This document shows, in pieces, positions 1 to 12,106 of a stretch of DNA of 64,000 bases. The notes beneath the pieces are model-generated. The model worked only from the letters and a program-made list of their open reading frames with translations. It did not search any database and was not told where the DNA came from. Numbering within the stretch: position 1 is the first letter of the stretch; each line of letters opens with the position of its first letter. Made by a program: the position numbers and the translations under genes. Source of the stretch: Ipomoea triloba (Eukaryota; Streptophyta; Magnoliopsida; Solanales; Convolvulaceae); the NCBI RefSeq assembly GCF_003576645.1, contig NC_044922.1, positions 23,276,028 through 23,340,027 on the forward strand. Reading direction: 5' to 3'.

Positions 1-74
1 TTTTTTTTTTTTTTTGCTTCCTGAGTCTGTTTGTTTATCAATCGAAAGAACCTGCATGAATTGTTTTTTTGTGG

Positions 75-675
75 GATTCTGGGAATGGGGAGGGATCCAT
101 TGGAAGGTCTAAGACTGTTTATGTGTTTCTAAGAAGTATGGTGGACTGGGATTCAAGGAGCTCTGTGCTTTCAACCTGGCTATGTTAGGTAACAAAGCCC
201 CAATCCTTGGTGGCTAGGATCTATAAAGAAAGGTATTTCCCGAGAACCTCTTTTACTGATGCCTCGGTGGGAAGTTGTCCTAGTTTTTGTTGGCGCAATA
301 TTATGGCAGCTCATGATCATATCTGTGGAGGTGTTAGGTGCAAGATTGGTGATGGGAAGTCTATTTTGATCTAGAGACATCCTTAGCTGATTGATGATCC
401 AAGTCCTATGATTCATACACCTATGCCTGAATAGTTGCGTGACTTTTCACAACTAGTTTGGCATAAAACCTCCCTACCAATTACTAAATTTGATGGAAAT
501 TCTTTTAGCATGTGGTTTTCGAATATGATGAATGCTTTGACTGAAGAGAATGTTGGATTGGCTATGGTAGTTTTGTACCATTTGTGGTGGGCAATGAATT
601 CAACAGTATGGGATGGCTACCCACCTATGCCACGGAAAGTAAATGCTGTGGCAATTACCTCACTGCAAGCTTGAA
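75..675 (+). mobile_element. LINE (non-LTR retrotransposon) 3' remnant
   Basis: Translating across two forward frames gives the C-terminal region typical of plant LINE polyproteins, after the reverse transcriptase: a GGLGFKELCAFNLAML block at about 140-185, then VARIYKERYFPRTSFTDA, then CWRNIMAAHDHICGGVRC and a KIGDGKSILI stretch near 350. The frame changes near 190-210 and in-frame stops follow at about 370, 385 and 433, so the element is dead. Only this tail is present, and the window edge cuts whatever lay upstream. The last part, from 435, continues in the same sense as a weak zinc-binding-region remnant. Class is clear; family is not assigned. Confidence 0.7.
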
Positions 676-1420
676 GGGAAATCCATCAACGTCATTCGCT
701 GCCTGCCACGTCCGAAGGTGCTGCTTTGGATACTTTGTAATGCAAAAAATGGTCCATTATGTTGCTAAGTGCTGTTTATGGCTACTTTGTAATGCAAAAG
801 TTATAATACTTTGCAAGACTTCATTGCAAATGTTCTTTCTACTCTGTCTACCTGCCATTATAAAATCCAATAAAACACACCATACATTCCAATAAAACAC
901 ATCATTTCTCTCTACTTTGCAAGACTTCACCATTACCAATATACACAATTGAAGAACACTGATCATTTTGTAATGCCATATCCAATATTTCATTAAAAAT
1001 TCCAACAAAACACATCATAGGCAAGCATACAAAATACTACAATACTGGATACTACAATACTACATCTAAGCTAGAGGAAGCCTAACAACTAACTGTTTCC
1101 TACTTTTAGAATTACATTTCATAAGCCTAACAATACATGACATTACAATTACCACAATCATCAAAATTATCAAGCATGATTTAGTACATTTACGGTTTGT
1201 CTTCACTTCAACACCTCGACTAGCTCTCAAGCTCTCCATTTCTTGTTTGTATCAATTTATCTTCCTTATTAGTCCAGGGATTATCACCTTTGACCTTGAA
1301 CACATTGGGGGATCAAACCAAGCAACAAATCCACATCCACAAGCTATTCCTCCCTGTACTCAAAATTTTTGAACTTTAACAAGTGGAATCAAATTGGATT
1401 GAAAGCAATACAACTACTCA
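676..1420. other. Intergenic, no gene seen
   Basis: AT-rich sequence with short direct repeats built around 'ccaataaaacacatcat' (about 868-1015) and 'tactttgtaatgcaaaa' (about 733-800). No open frame here has recognisable protein similarity. It may be untranslated or intronic sequence of the broken zinc-finger gene on the minus strand just to its right, but nothing shows this directly. Confidence 0.4.
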
Positions 1421-1421
1421 C

Positions 1422-1547
1422 CTATTCAGATTCACACACCCAAAACCTACAGCCTGGATTGTCTTTTGTCCAAGAAGTGCATATCTTGAGTTGTTGCCCA
1501 CATTGACAACTTCGCCGGAATGAGGCTTCTCCATTTTCGAACAACAT
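1422..1547 (-). pseudogene. GRF-type zinc-finger gene fragment
   Basis: A 41-codon minus-strand frame encodes CQCGQQLKICTSWTKDNPG followed by CRFWVC. This matches the GRF zinc-finger pattern (CxCG, then a T-x-N-PGRxFxxC core) found in many small plant proteins. A good splice donor (GTGAGT) follows immediately, as expected for the usual first exon of such genes. However, the last codon before the donor is an in-frame TAG, and no coiled-coil or membrane-anchor second exon is evident downstream. These genes are numerous in plants and often sit in repeats. I read it as a decayed copy; a live gene with an unusual splice site is possible but less likely. Confidence 0.45.
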
Positions 1548-1689
1548 TCAGTTGCTTTTTGATGATGAAGCTTCACTGCACTTCCGTTGCATTGTGGATA
1601 GTAGATAAACGAGGAACACCAAGAACAACCAATGGATACAAAAAACATACTACTGCAAAACCTAGGTATATAAAGCCAACGATTTAGGG

Positions 1690-1880
1690 AAGAAGAAGCT
1701 GTTTTTTTTTTAAATCTCGATTTTACCCTTTAAGTTTGACCGGGCAAATAGCTTTAGGACTAAATCGGGTAAAAAAATCATAGTTGGGGACTAAATTGAG
1801 GAATTTTGGTAGTCAAGGACCAAATCGGTGAAATCCTTATAGTCGAGGGACCAAATCGGTAATTTTCTCTTTTTATTACA
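1690..1880. repeat. Dispersed repeat with 'ggactaaat' motif
   Basis: The sequence repeats the theme 'gggactaaattg / ggaccaaatcgg' several times between about 1735 and 1865. The same theme recurs, partly inverted, at 40130-40490 inside a VAMP intron. This is the signature of a widespread plant intergenic repeat or MITE family. No clean termini or target duplication could be defined for this copy. Confidence 0.5.
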
Positions 1881-2707
1881 TAATTACTTTCCGACCACCA
1901 AAAGTGGTCGGAAAACAAGCAAGGTCACTTTTTCACCAATGACCACTTTTTCACCAACAGTCATTAATCATGCTCTCTTTAGCCAATACCCCTACAAATA
2001 TGATGAAGTGTGTAGCTTACAACATAAAACATATACCAACTATTTAATTAAAATGCAAAACATGGAACAATATTATGATGCAAATGTTATTATTAAAATC
2101 TAGTATAAATTGAATGTGAAGTTTAGTTTAAAAATATATTGTTTAAAAAAATTTGCATATGACAACCAAAGAAGAATGTATTTTAATTTATGGTGCAATT
2201 TTTTTTTATTTAAGTGTTTATTCACCAATTACTTCAAATGCATGTGAGGGCAGATGATGAATATATTTTTTGATGTCATATTTATTACTGAAATATTTCA
2301 GTATTAGGTTTTTATTATTACTGTGGTATGTATTTCAATATTAGGTTTTTATCATTATTGTCAAAATGTTTTCTTTTTAATTTATTGTTATTTCTTTTCA
2401 ATGTATACATGTTTAAAGAAAATGTATTGTTTCAGTATTAGATTTTATTTATTACAGGAACTGAACTTATACTTTTTAAATTATTTTAGATTGATTTTTA
2501 ATTTTATTATTGTTTCAAATTACAGAGTATTTATTATTCGAAGTTTGATGAATGTATACCCAAGATTTTAACTGAATAACAACATTGCCATTAGGATATT
2601 AAAAATTAAAAGTGTTATTACTATAATATGCATGGTTATAAATCAGTGAACCAAAACATATAAATAAACTGTAAATAAAATATTAAGCTGTCAAACATTT
2701 TAAAAAA

Positions 2708-3512
2708 TAGTTAATTCTATTTTTAGTTCTAGATTTATAGTTGACATTTCACTTTTAGTCCCTTTTGTTAAAACAATCCTTCTTTGGTCTTAGTATTATT
2801 GTGGAATGACCATTTTTTATCCTCCATCAACAAAACCGTTTAAATTTCGTAAAAAGTTAATTCCTATTTTGATCCTAGATTTATAGGTGACAATCCACTT
2901 TTAGTTTCTTTTTATTAGAACATCCTCATTTTGTCATAGTATTATCATGGCATGATCAATTTTAGTCCTCCAGCAATAAAATCGTTGAAATATCGTTAAA
3001 TACAAAGACATTTCAATCTTTTCTATATAAAGTATGTTGAATCGCTATATTTTTTATGTTTATTTTTTTTAAAACATTCATAATTGAAGACCGAAATGTT
3101 ATTGTATTTAACTGTATTTAAATTGATTTGTTGATAAAGGATCAAAAATGGTTATGTCACAATAATACTATGACCAAAAGTGGATGCTCTAATGAAAAAG
3201 GACTGAAAGTGGATTGTCACCTATAAATCTAGAACCAAAAATGGAATTAACTCTTTCGTAAAATACAAGGGCATTAAGGTCTTCAATTATGAATTCTTTT
3301 CAAAAAATTAAAAATAAGAATATAGCGGGCTAACCCATGTTATATAAAAATGATCAAAATAGTCTTGTATTTAACGATATTTCGACGATTTTGTTTACGG
3401 ATGACCAAAAATGGCAATGTCATATAATACTAAGACCAAAAATGGATGTTTTGAAAAAGGACTAAAAGTGGTTTGCCACCTATAAATTTATGACCAAAAA
3501 TAGAATTAACTC
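2708..3512. mobile_element. Mutator-like MITE (outer, carries a nested copy)
   Basis: The ends are inverted repeats beginning (T/G)AGTTAATTCTATTTTT at the left and as reverse complement at the right. A 9-bp target duplication TTTAAAAAA flanks it exactly, at 2699-2707 and 3513-3521. A 9-bp duplication is characteristic of Mutator-like elements. There is no coding capacity, so it is non-autonomous. The interior is split by a second, related element at 2854-3253; without that insertion the outer element would be about 400 bp. Confidence 0.8.
2854..3253. mobile_element. Mutator-like MITE (inner, nested)
   Basis: A 400-bp foldback element whose ends read (A/G)AGTTAATTCC inward from both sides, followed by long complementary arms ('ttataggtgacaatccac' on the left, its complement on the right). 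It is flanked by a perfect 9-bp duplication TTTCGTAAA, at 2845-2853 and 3254-3262. It sits inside the related outer element, so it inserted later. No open frame is present. Confidence 0.85.
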
Positions 3513-3522
3513 TTTAAAAAAA

Positions 3523-5160
3523 TTACCCAAAACAACGTAGTTTTCAATTGATTTTTTCTTTTTGTAAATAAAATATTAGCTATCAAGCATTTCAAAAGAA
3601 AAAAAAAAAAAAAAAAGAAGCCCAAAACAACATAGTTTTAATTGGACGGGAGACTTTTTATTTTTTGTTATACAAAATGTCGTATGCTTTATTATAGTGC
3701 AGGATTATTTCTTATAATTTCAAACTCAATCAAATAATTGAATCAATATTTCCAGTAATTTTTTTCACTAATCAAACAATGAAATCAATCTTCTTAATAA
3801 TCCTATTCCATTAAATTTCAATTTCATTCTTCGTCAAATATTTTTTGTGAACCAAATAGTTCATAAATATTAACTCGTAATTTTGTATTATGTTAATGAA
3901 TTGTGTTACAAATTATCGAGTCTACTTTAAATAATCATTGGCCCTACAGATGTATTGCTTTGCGTGCCGTCTTAAATTTAAAAGAGACAAAAGCAAAAAT
4001 TCAAGAAATCCTGGTTCGCTTTGTGTTTGGTTCAAGTTCTAACATAAAAGTAACTTCATCCAAAGTTTTTTGAAGGTTTTTATGCTTAGGAGGTTCAAGT
4101 TCTAACATAAAAGCAACTTCATCTAAAGTTTTTTTATGGTATGAGAGGTGAGAGGTGAGGGGTGAGAGTTGAGAGAAAAAGGAAAAGAATCAAAACGCCC
4201 AAAAACTCCCATGTCTTTTTTTGGTTGGACTAACCGGCGATTTACAACAAGTCTTTCTTCATTGCAAGAAGAAGAACCAATATACATTTTTAAGAAAGAA
4301 TCTAAATTTTATAACAAATTCAGTCCAATGGCCGTTCTCCATTTAACATATGCAAAAATGCAAATTCAAATTTTTTTTGTGGGATTCATTGTAGGGAGAA
4401 AAAAGAAAAAAAAAAAAAAGAGTTCTCGTTCTAGTTGCGTGTTGACCACACCTATCACATGCATAGGTGACATTTTTCTTTTGTCCGAATGTTTTTTTTC
4501 TTTATTTTTCCTTTTCTATCTTCTCTCTCTTCCTATTTTGGCACGAGAAAAACTATCTAAAAAACTTAATTATTGGATATACTTTTAATTTTGAACTGTT
4601 TTAGATTTTAATATTAAAAGCCTTTTCCCAACATAATAGCTCATTTCCAAAACTTTATGAAAATTTGATTCAAGAAATCTAAAATTATTTCAACATGAGA
4701 AAAATAGTATTATATTACTTCATTTGGTTTAAGTTATTGCATGTGTGTTAGTTAATTATTTTTAAATTATTATTTATATATTTTTATCATTACTTATTTA
4801 ATTATTTTAATTTTGAAGTTTACTAACACACATGAAAATAAATTAAGGTATAAAAATAAAATAATCATTATAACATAAAAATAATCCTCAACTAAATAAA
4901 TTTATATTACATACAACAGTTTTAATTGAATACAAAAATTTAACATTCATGAGACAATCTAACATTCTGTGAACTAAACACTCCCTACAAATAATATTAT
5001 ATATCTGCCACATAAAATTGAAAGTAATATTTGAGATAATAAGTCTTATTAACAAGTTTTCCAAAAAAAAAAAAAAAAGTCTTATTACCAAACTCTTCTC
5101 GAATGTTCTGAGATTATTTTTCAATATTTAACCTTTGCCCTCAAATCCTCAATATTAGGA
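3523..5160. other. Intergenic AT-rich region, no gene seen
   Basis: Low-complexity A and T tracts (for example a poly-A near 3599-3616) and a partial direct repeat: a unit of about 64 bp containing 'ggttcaagttctaacataa' occurs at 4028 and again at 4092. A 139-codon open frame at 4169-4588 has low-complexity composition (lysine run, Phe/Ser-rich tail), no recognisable domain, and I do not accept it as a gene. Confidence 0.5.
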
Positions 5161-6572
5161 ATTCAAGGGTACTACTCGGCTCGCTTGTCTCGAAAGTCGA
5201 AAGAAATCAGCAGATCTTATTATACTTTGTCGCAGCTTCTTCACCCATTCGCGAACCTTCGATACAACTCTTTTACAATTTCCTTCTCCTACAACTCTTC
5301 ATCCTTCTTCGGCTCGATCAATCGCTTGAAGGTCTTCATAGGTGCGCTGCTTTTCTTTTTCCCTTCTGAACTAAGCTAAATTTGTTGTGTTTTTCAATTT
5401 GTGTGTTTGAATTATTCTTCTTCTTTCGATTTCTTCGTGCTTTCTCCTATTTTTCTTCACAGGTCGTGAATTTCTTTATATCTGCCGATGTAACGTTCTA
5501 TGATCTTCTTATCTTCATCATTCTTTTGAATTATTGCTCTGTTATATAATATTGCTGCCGACTCACTGTTCAAACTGCAAAATGCTATTGCTAATTGACA
5601 AATCAATTTTTTTTTTGGGTGTTCACAGCGACAATGTTTAGATTGTTAATTAAATAACTTGCTAATTAACTTCAATCTGACAAATCAATGATGTTCTGCT
5701 AATATATGGTGACCATGTTTAGCTAGTAAAATTTAGCTAACAATACACGTGGGTTTTCACTTTTCAGTTTGTTTATTGTGGCCTATAAACCCTAATAAAT
5801 CCTAACCCATATAAGAAAAAATTTGGGGTTTTCTAGCCTATATTTCAGTTGGAAGAAAAACATATATCTGCTTGCAGCAAAAACATACTTCTGTAAAATT
5901 TGTTAATATTCCCACCTTTTTTGGCAACTAATATAATAATTCAAGGGAGATTTGTAAACATTAATTAGCATGATGTTTCTTTCCTTGATTAGTATGTGGT
6001 TAAAAACACTGTTTCTTTACACTGTTATTGACCATAAAATAGGCTAAAATCCAACCAATTCATGATGTATTTTTTTAAATGCATATCTATGTATGGTTTT
6101 TATGCATGGTTCATAGCAATGTTGGTTTGCATAATCTCAAAAAAGATGGGGGATCTAGGTTCTTCTGAATAGATTCTTCCTTTAAGCTTGTAAACTGCTT
6201 TTGAATGTAGTTTAGGTAAAATCAAATGGGTCACTACTTATTGTGTAAGTTTACTTTTCTGTATTTTATTTTTTCATTATGCCAATGGGGATCATGTTTG
6301 TTCTATTCCATGGTACTGTTTAACACTTTAACTGCTTGATTGGCTTTGGTTGATGAATGATTGCTTCTATTGTTTTGCTTTGGGTCAAGACTTTTTTCTG
6401 TTTGTTCCTAGTTCTTTACCTTCTCCATTGGTGCTGGTTTTGTCTTTGTTCACAGTTCACTCATAAGTTGTTGCAGTTGTCATTCTGCCAGCCCATCCAT
6501 CAGCTCCTCTTACAGTGTTTTTCCTGACTAACTGACCTGATTTCAAGAAATTCTTTTATATAAGTGTTGGAG

Positions 6573-7826
6573 ATGGCTGAGGTAAAGTATATGCTCATCT
6601 GGTTTGGAAGGACTTCATGCTTTTGAGCTGCTATTTATAGAAAGCATCTAATCTTGGATTGTGCAGGAGGGACACAAGGTGTTTTTGAATGTGTATGACT
6701 TAAGCCAAGGATTAGCTCGCCAGATGTCTGCTGCATTCTTGGGCAAAACCATTGAAGGCATATGGTGAGTTACATATAGGGGCATACCTTGGACATCTAA
6801 CAGTTATTAAAATTTGTACCAATTAAAGTATAAAACTGAGGATTTAGGAATTAGGGATAATAGTAACTGAGAAAGTAGGAATCGGAGTAGAGTAGCCAAA
6901 CATATTATTGTAACTAGTGTAACTGACCTCTAGGAAAATTCTTATTCTGCAGGCACACTGGAGTAGTTGTTTATGGTAATGAATATTATTTTGGCGGTGG
7001 GATACAACATGCTCGTGTGGGTACTACACCATATGGGACTCCTATTCGAGTTGTGGAACTCGGTGTCACGCATCTTCCAAAGGATGTTTTTGAATCATAT
7101 TTGCAGGAGATTAGCCCCCGTTACACCGCAGAGACCTATAGTTTACTGACCCATAACTGCAATAATTTCAGCAATGAGGTTGCTCAGTTTTTGGTGGGTG
7201 TAACCATTCCAGAATACATTTTGAACCTTCCTAATGAGGTCATGAGCAGCCCCATGGGTGCTCTCATGTGTAAGTTATTTTCCACTTTGCATTTGTTCAT
7301 TTTGAAGTACACGTTTCTGATTGGTTTGTTATATTTGGCATGTTATGTGATGTATTCAAGCTCAATGCTTTGCACCATAAGTTTGAAGGCCTGGCCTAGG
7401 CTTGGTTATTGAATTTGAGTGTGAAATTTATATATGACTTAAAATGCAGTGCCAATGATACAACAGATGGAGGCTACATTAAGGGTTGGTGCAGTTCCTC
7501 AAGCTCCTGTCTTCAAACCTTCAACAACAGCTCCTCCTGCTGCTTCCCAGTCGGGAAGCAACAAGAGGAGTGTATCGGAAGACACAATAAAAGAGGGTGT
7601 TGATTCGGGATCGGGAGTGAAAAATGAAGTTGCAGGTGCAGTCAATCCTGCATCTGCTGTGGATATGGATCCCATGGGAGACGCCCGGAGCAAGATACAA
7701 GGGGAGATCACTCGAGAGTTTGCTGCAATTATGGCAACTGGGACATTGCGTGCAAGTGAGGCTGCGGCATTGGCAACTAAAAGAGTCATGCAAAGATATG
7801 GCCACACCAGTGTTGCACAGAGTTGA
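6573..7826 (+). CDS. DeSI-like PPPDE thiol isopeptidase
   Basis: Four coding exons join in frame: 6573-6581, 6667-6764, 6953-7269, 7450-7826, giving 266 residues. The N-terminal half is a PPPDE domain (about 6-150). Its predicted catalytic pair is visible: His37 in IWHTGVVVYG and Cys105 in LLTHNCNNFSNE, followed by FLVGVTIPEYILNLP. The family removes SUMO or ubiquitin from target proteins (DeSI-1 is the animal relative). A Ser/Pro-rich linker leads to a conserved plant C-terminal helix region, ITREFAAIMATGTLRASEAA. The first coding exon has only three codons (MAE), a placement typical of the plant gene. An upstream untranslated exon near 5200-5341 is likely, since a donor lies at 5342. The gene is tail to tail with the transporter that follows. 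All catalytic residues appear intact. Confidence 0.92.
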
Positions 7827-7866
7827 GATAAAAACTACGGAGTACTTTATTTGTTGTGTGTAGTAC

Positions 7867-8869
7867 ATTACATCTAATCATTCCATGGCTTCCACATTGG
7901 GGGGTTTAAGTTACTTGAGAGATTTTAATATTTGAAATGTATTCCCAGACTTCAATTGGTTGTGGTTTTAATTTAAAAAACACGTTAGCACATTCTTTAA
8001 GTGCCCGAAACTATGAATACATACATATAAACCCTTATCATTTGCTTTTTGCCCCATTTGAAGCACATTGTGATTTGTTATGAGGTTTGTTTTAAAACAG
8101 AAAAAATGTTTAATTAAGTCTCTATCTGATTTTTTTTTTTTTTTTTTGGTTTTTAAAAAACAAGTCTTTAAACTATCTAAAATTATGTAATTCAATCAAA
8201 TTTGACATGTTCAAGTGATGTAACGGTAATCCTATTAAAAAATATTATTTGTTTAATTGTTTAAATATATATTATTTTTAATTTATTTTAATAATTTTAA
8301 ATAAAATATATAAAATAAAGGAAAACCTCCTTCTTGTCTTTGTATGTGGCCGGAGGTTAAGAGTTTTTCTTCATTTTCAGGTTGGAGTTTTTTGTCTCTA
8401 GTTGAAGACGCATGTAGGGGTTAGTTTTTAAGTTTTTATTTTATTTAAAATTATTAAGGGAGGTAATATAATGATAACTAATAATTAAATATGCAATAAT
8501 TGAAAATATTATGTAAAATCTCATTGCAGAATAAGTATGAATGGCTTTTGCTTGCATTGAATTGTACTAGTTTGGAACTAATAACATCCCAAGTTTCTAT
8601 GTAGTTTATACACAAATGATTCGTTTCTCTTACTAGGTGTTTCATCTGGGGAGCTCTCATGTAAAGGAATGAATTTAACAACCATTATAATATACTGTAA
8701 TAAAAAATAATAACAAAAAGTAGTGTATATGTAATAATTCTATTTAAAAAAAAAAAAAAAAAACTATTCCGTGTTTCATTTTCTTTTCTGAGAGACTATT
8801 ACTTTTACTTGACCTCGATTAAAACAAAAATAGGTTTAGCATAACATATCCCTAATCCCCCCAATCAAT
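7867..8869. other. Intergenic between convergent genes
   Basis: Holds the 3' regions of the PPPDE gene (left) and the transporter (right). It is very AT-rich with T and A tracts at about 8130-8147 and 8744-8763. No further gene or clear transposon was recognised. Confidence 0.45.
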
Positions 8870-11800
8870 TCATAATTTACTTAGGTTAGGTGTGCCATGG
8901 TCTTGATGGGAATTTCCATCTTCTAGTTCGATGCCTACTTGTTCTTCTTCAGATTTAGAACATGCATTTGAAGGCATATTAATGCCTGCAAAACCAAGCA
9001 TTACAACAGCAGCTCCAATGCAATCTGGCAGGCCAGGTGAATTCCCAGTAAGCGTGTCCACAATGGCAGCCAACGGAACCTGAATTGTGAGGCCCGCTGT
9101 TGCCACCGTAGTAGTTGTCAAAAGGATCGCTTTCGCCCACAGGTAATCACTCAACACGTTGTCCAGCAGCCCTGATCATGGAATCCAAACTTAAATGTGA
9201 GACCAAGTAGAAAAGGGTGCGGGGAACGCACCATGTGAAGAAAACCAAAGACTTGGAGATGCCCTTTCCTTTAAATATAATCCCAATGGCAACTCATACC
9301 AACAAAATTGTAAAACCGATGGAAGACAATAATAGTAGCGTAGCTATGTTGTAATCCTTTCTCACATTCTACACACAACTTTCCCACATAAAAAAAAAGA
9401 AAAGTCTTGTGTCCTTGCTTCCCCTGCATTCTCTTTCAATCATCTATGCTCCTAACAATATTTTTTACTCAAGACAACTTCTCAAATTTGTTCCATGGAA
9501 ACAAACAGGACTATTAAACAGCCACCAATCTTTAGCATCCATTTAATGATAAAGAAATCAGATTAAAATATTAACGCAATGAAGTATTTCATACCACCAA
9601 AATATACTCCTGCCCCATGTTTTGTCTCAGAAATCAAAATTGGTTAATGGGGTTAGACACAAGGAATGAGAATGAAAGTCATACACATTGTTTGGTTGAC
9701 AACTTTTTTAAAACACAAGTATGTGATTTGATTACCCTTATAATTACAAAACTTATTACCTAATTTAAATTAGGTATCATTCCATTAATTCAACATTATC
9801 CCTCTTCATTTCGTCTCCTCCTCATTCATCTCTCATCACTTTATCGACTTCCTCACTGCATTGCCTACTCACTTCATTACTACTTTTAAGATCAATTGCC
9901 TTGATTTTTTGTTTTTGTATTTTTAAAACCTTTACTCCGATTATCGGGTTATACATAACCAAACATCAATATTGGTAATCATTCCAATTCTACCCTACTA
10001 CCAAACTTGCAAAATACATTCACCAAAACCCATTCCAATTATCAAGTATTTGATTCCGATTCTAATTGCGATTCCCATGTTCGAACCAAACACACCCTAA
10101 ATATGATGTTAAATATCAATTTGAGGGGAGATACGTTCCTCTTCTAAGCAAAACAAGACATCAACGAAAATGTACATTTTATGACAAGGAATTCAGTTAA
10201 TATGATGACGGGCCTAATTTATGATTTTAAGAACTCAAATTTAAGATAATTATTAGGCTCTAGACTTCAGCATCATCAGACATGAAAGAAATGGACACAG
10301 TTGGTAGGGCAAGACAATAATCATTGATTTGCAACTAACCTAAAGTTAAAGCAAATAGAAACTTGCAATTGCAAATCCTTTCCCTATGTTTTATCCCTAT
10401 TGTTTTTAGATAGCCTTTCTAGTTCTAGCTGCAATTAGTGTCCACTAATTAGTGCTTGTTTGCCCCACCTTTTTTGGAGCTTGTTTACTCTGAAAAGTTG
10501 AAGCTAGGACAAAGACTAAAATGAAAGTTTTTATCATTAGGAGTAAATAAGATGCACAAGCCTCTTTTTTCAAGAAGTTGGATTGTTTTGGCTTTTCAAA
10601 AGAGCATCTTGGAGTAAACAAATGCTTCATGGGGCAACGAAGGACACATTTATTAACAGATTTAGTAACATCATGAAATGTAACAGCAGATTATTAGGTG
10701 AGACCAAGTAAAACAGTTAAGAAATAAATCAAACTCCAAGTAGGACAGGTAAATTCTAATCCAAACATACCTTTACCAGTGATGAGACCAAGCTGCTTCC
10801 AGGTAAGTGCGGTGAATAACTCCAGCTTAGCAAAGTTAAGTACAAGGATCACTGGAAAGAATATCAGGAGGTTGAAGAGACCTAAAAAACCGAGAAACTG
10901 TGCCATACTGACTTGACCACTTTTCTCATCATCGTCATCAGGCAGCTTTTTACGGATAAGAGTTATATACACAGCATAGAAGGCTGATGAAAGAAGAGCA
11001 AGAATGTCTCCAACAATAGGGTTTGAAGCAGCCACAGATATTCCAGATTTTGAGTCACCCAAGCTGACAATGATTGTTCCACCCATACAAAGCAGAACAC
11101 TAAGCAGCTTCACCCATGTAAACTTTTCTCCCAAGAACACAACAGAAACCAGAAAGGTGAACAAGCTGGATGCAGTACTCAAGATGGTGTTGGACTGCAC
11201 ACAAATGGAAGCTATGTTTATACCTAAATCAACAAATTCTTCAAGTAAAGAGGAAAAAATCTAGGGGGCAACCCGAGCCAAGTTGCTCAGGCTGTTAACA
11301 TGGTAACCACAAGATTACAAGTTCGACTCCCAACAGGAGTAGGTTTGAACCAGTCAACTATGGGTGACCTAAGCTGGTTTACCTCCTTGTGGTCCTTTGC
11401 TGCCTAAGGTCACAAGGTGAGATTTACCAAATGCACACTATCCAGCCAGTTATGATAACCTAGGCTAGTTTTGGTCCTTTGCATGGGCAAGGGTTACCTA
11501 GTGCACACCATTGGGTAGGTTTTCCAGCCACCCCAAAAAAAAGGAAAGAATCTATGCATCATTATAAATGCTTACTGTAACTGTTGTGTACTTGAGTGAG
11601 AGGTTAAAAGTGAGCTGTGCCAAGAACCAGAACGGGCAAATCAAAAGGCTAACTTTTGCAACTCTAATCCTTGTCCAACGCCCTTTCGAATCAAGGCCAA
11701 TATCAGCAGCACATTCATCAATCACATCTTTCCTTGAAACAACTATGTTTATTTCCTTCCCTTCTGCAACAACACCACTTGGACTTGAAGCATCAGCTTG

Positions 11801-12106
11801 GAAATGGGAACCCGAGTTATCATCCCCTAGAAGAATAACCTCCTCATCTTCTCTCAATTCTCCCAAACTACAACTCTCTCTCTTTTGCCAAAACAAAACA
11901 CTCCCATACTTATCCTGTAAATACCGTCCAATTTCAACTATGGGAATATATACCACGAATAACGAATTACAAATGTATGTTACGAGAAATGGGGAAACGC
12001 CCGCATCTACAACTGACTGAACAACAAAACTAGCGGCAATCCATATCGATGCAACTAAAAATATGTATATCAAACCTAAAATCCATCTCCAATTTTGTTC
12101 TTTCAT
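8870..12106 (-). CDS. EamA/SLC35F-like multi-pass membrane transporter
   Basis: Three exons join in frame on the minus strand: 12106-11576, 11194-10771, 9171-8870, giving 418 residues. The protein is a drug/metabolite-transporter fold with repeated hydrophobic helices: a first block WRWILGLIYIFLVASIWIAA, a hydrophilic loop of about residues 70-150, then FLAQLTFNLSLKYTTVTSNT. The second EamA repeat includes LFTFLVSVVFLGEKFTWVKL and the LLSVLLCMGGTIIVSLGDS stretch. This layout matches the plant relatives of yeast YML018C/THI74 and animal SLC35F5. The substrate is unknown, and a vacuolar or endomembrane location is an inference from relatives. Intron 1 contains a SINE (11264-11541). Intron 2 (1.6 kb) holds further repeat sequence. 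The reading frame has no breaks. Confidence 0.9.
9640..10105. repeat. MITE-like repeat in transporter intron 2
   Basis: The right end reads 'gaaccaaacacaccct', the reverse complement of the common plant MITE terminus AGGGTGTGTTTGGTTC, and the left part contains 'attgtttggttgacaa'. The body is AT-rich and noncoding. The left boundary and target duplication could not be fixed. Related sequence lies at 45348-45612. Confidence 0.45.
11264..11541 (+). mobile_element. tRNA-derived SINE in transporter intron 1
   Basis: The 5' part carries a degenerate internal RNA polymerase III promoter: an A-box-like TTGCTCAGGCTG near 11281 and a B box AGTTCGACTCCC near 11322. The 3' part contains the conserved tail 'ctagtgcacaccattggg' and a short A-rich end. 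A 13-bp target duplication flanks it: AGGAAAAAATCTA at 11251-11263 and AGGAAAGAATCTA at 11542-11554, one mismatch. It resembles the Au-type SINEs of angiosperms. It lies antisense to the host gene, inside intron 1. Confidence 0.85.

Noticed and set aside
4169..4588. 139-codon plus-strand open frame
   Set aside because: Composition is low complexity (poly-Lys, Phe/Ser tail), with no domain, no splice context and an AT-rich intergenic location.
11264..11335. tRNA gene
   Set aside because: Box A and box B are present but there is no cloverleaf-length tRNA with acceptor stem; the full unit, target duplication and tail identify a SINE.
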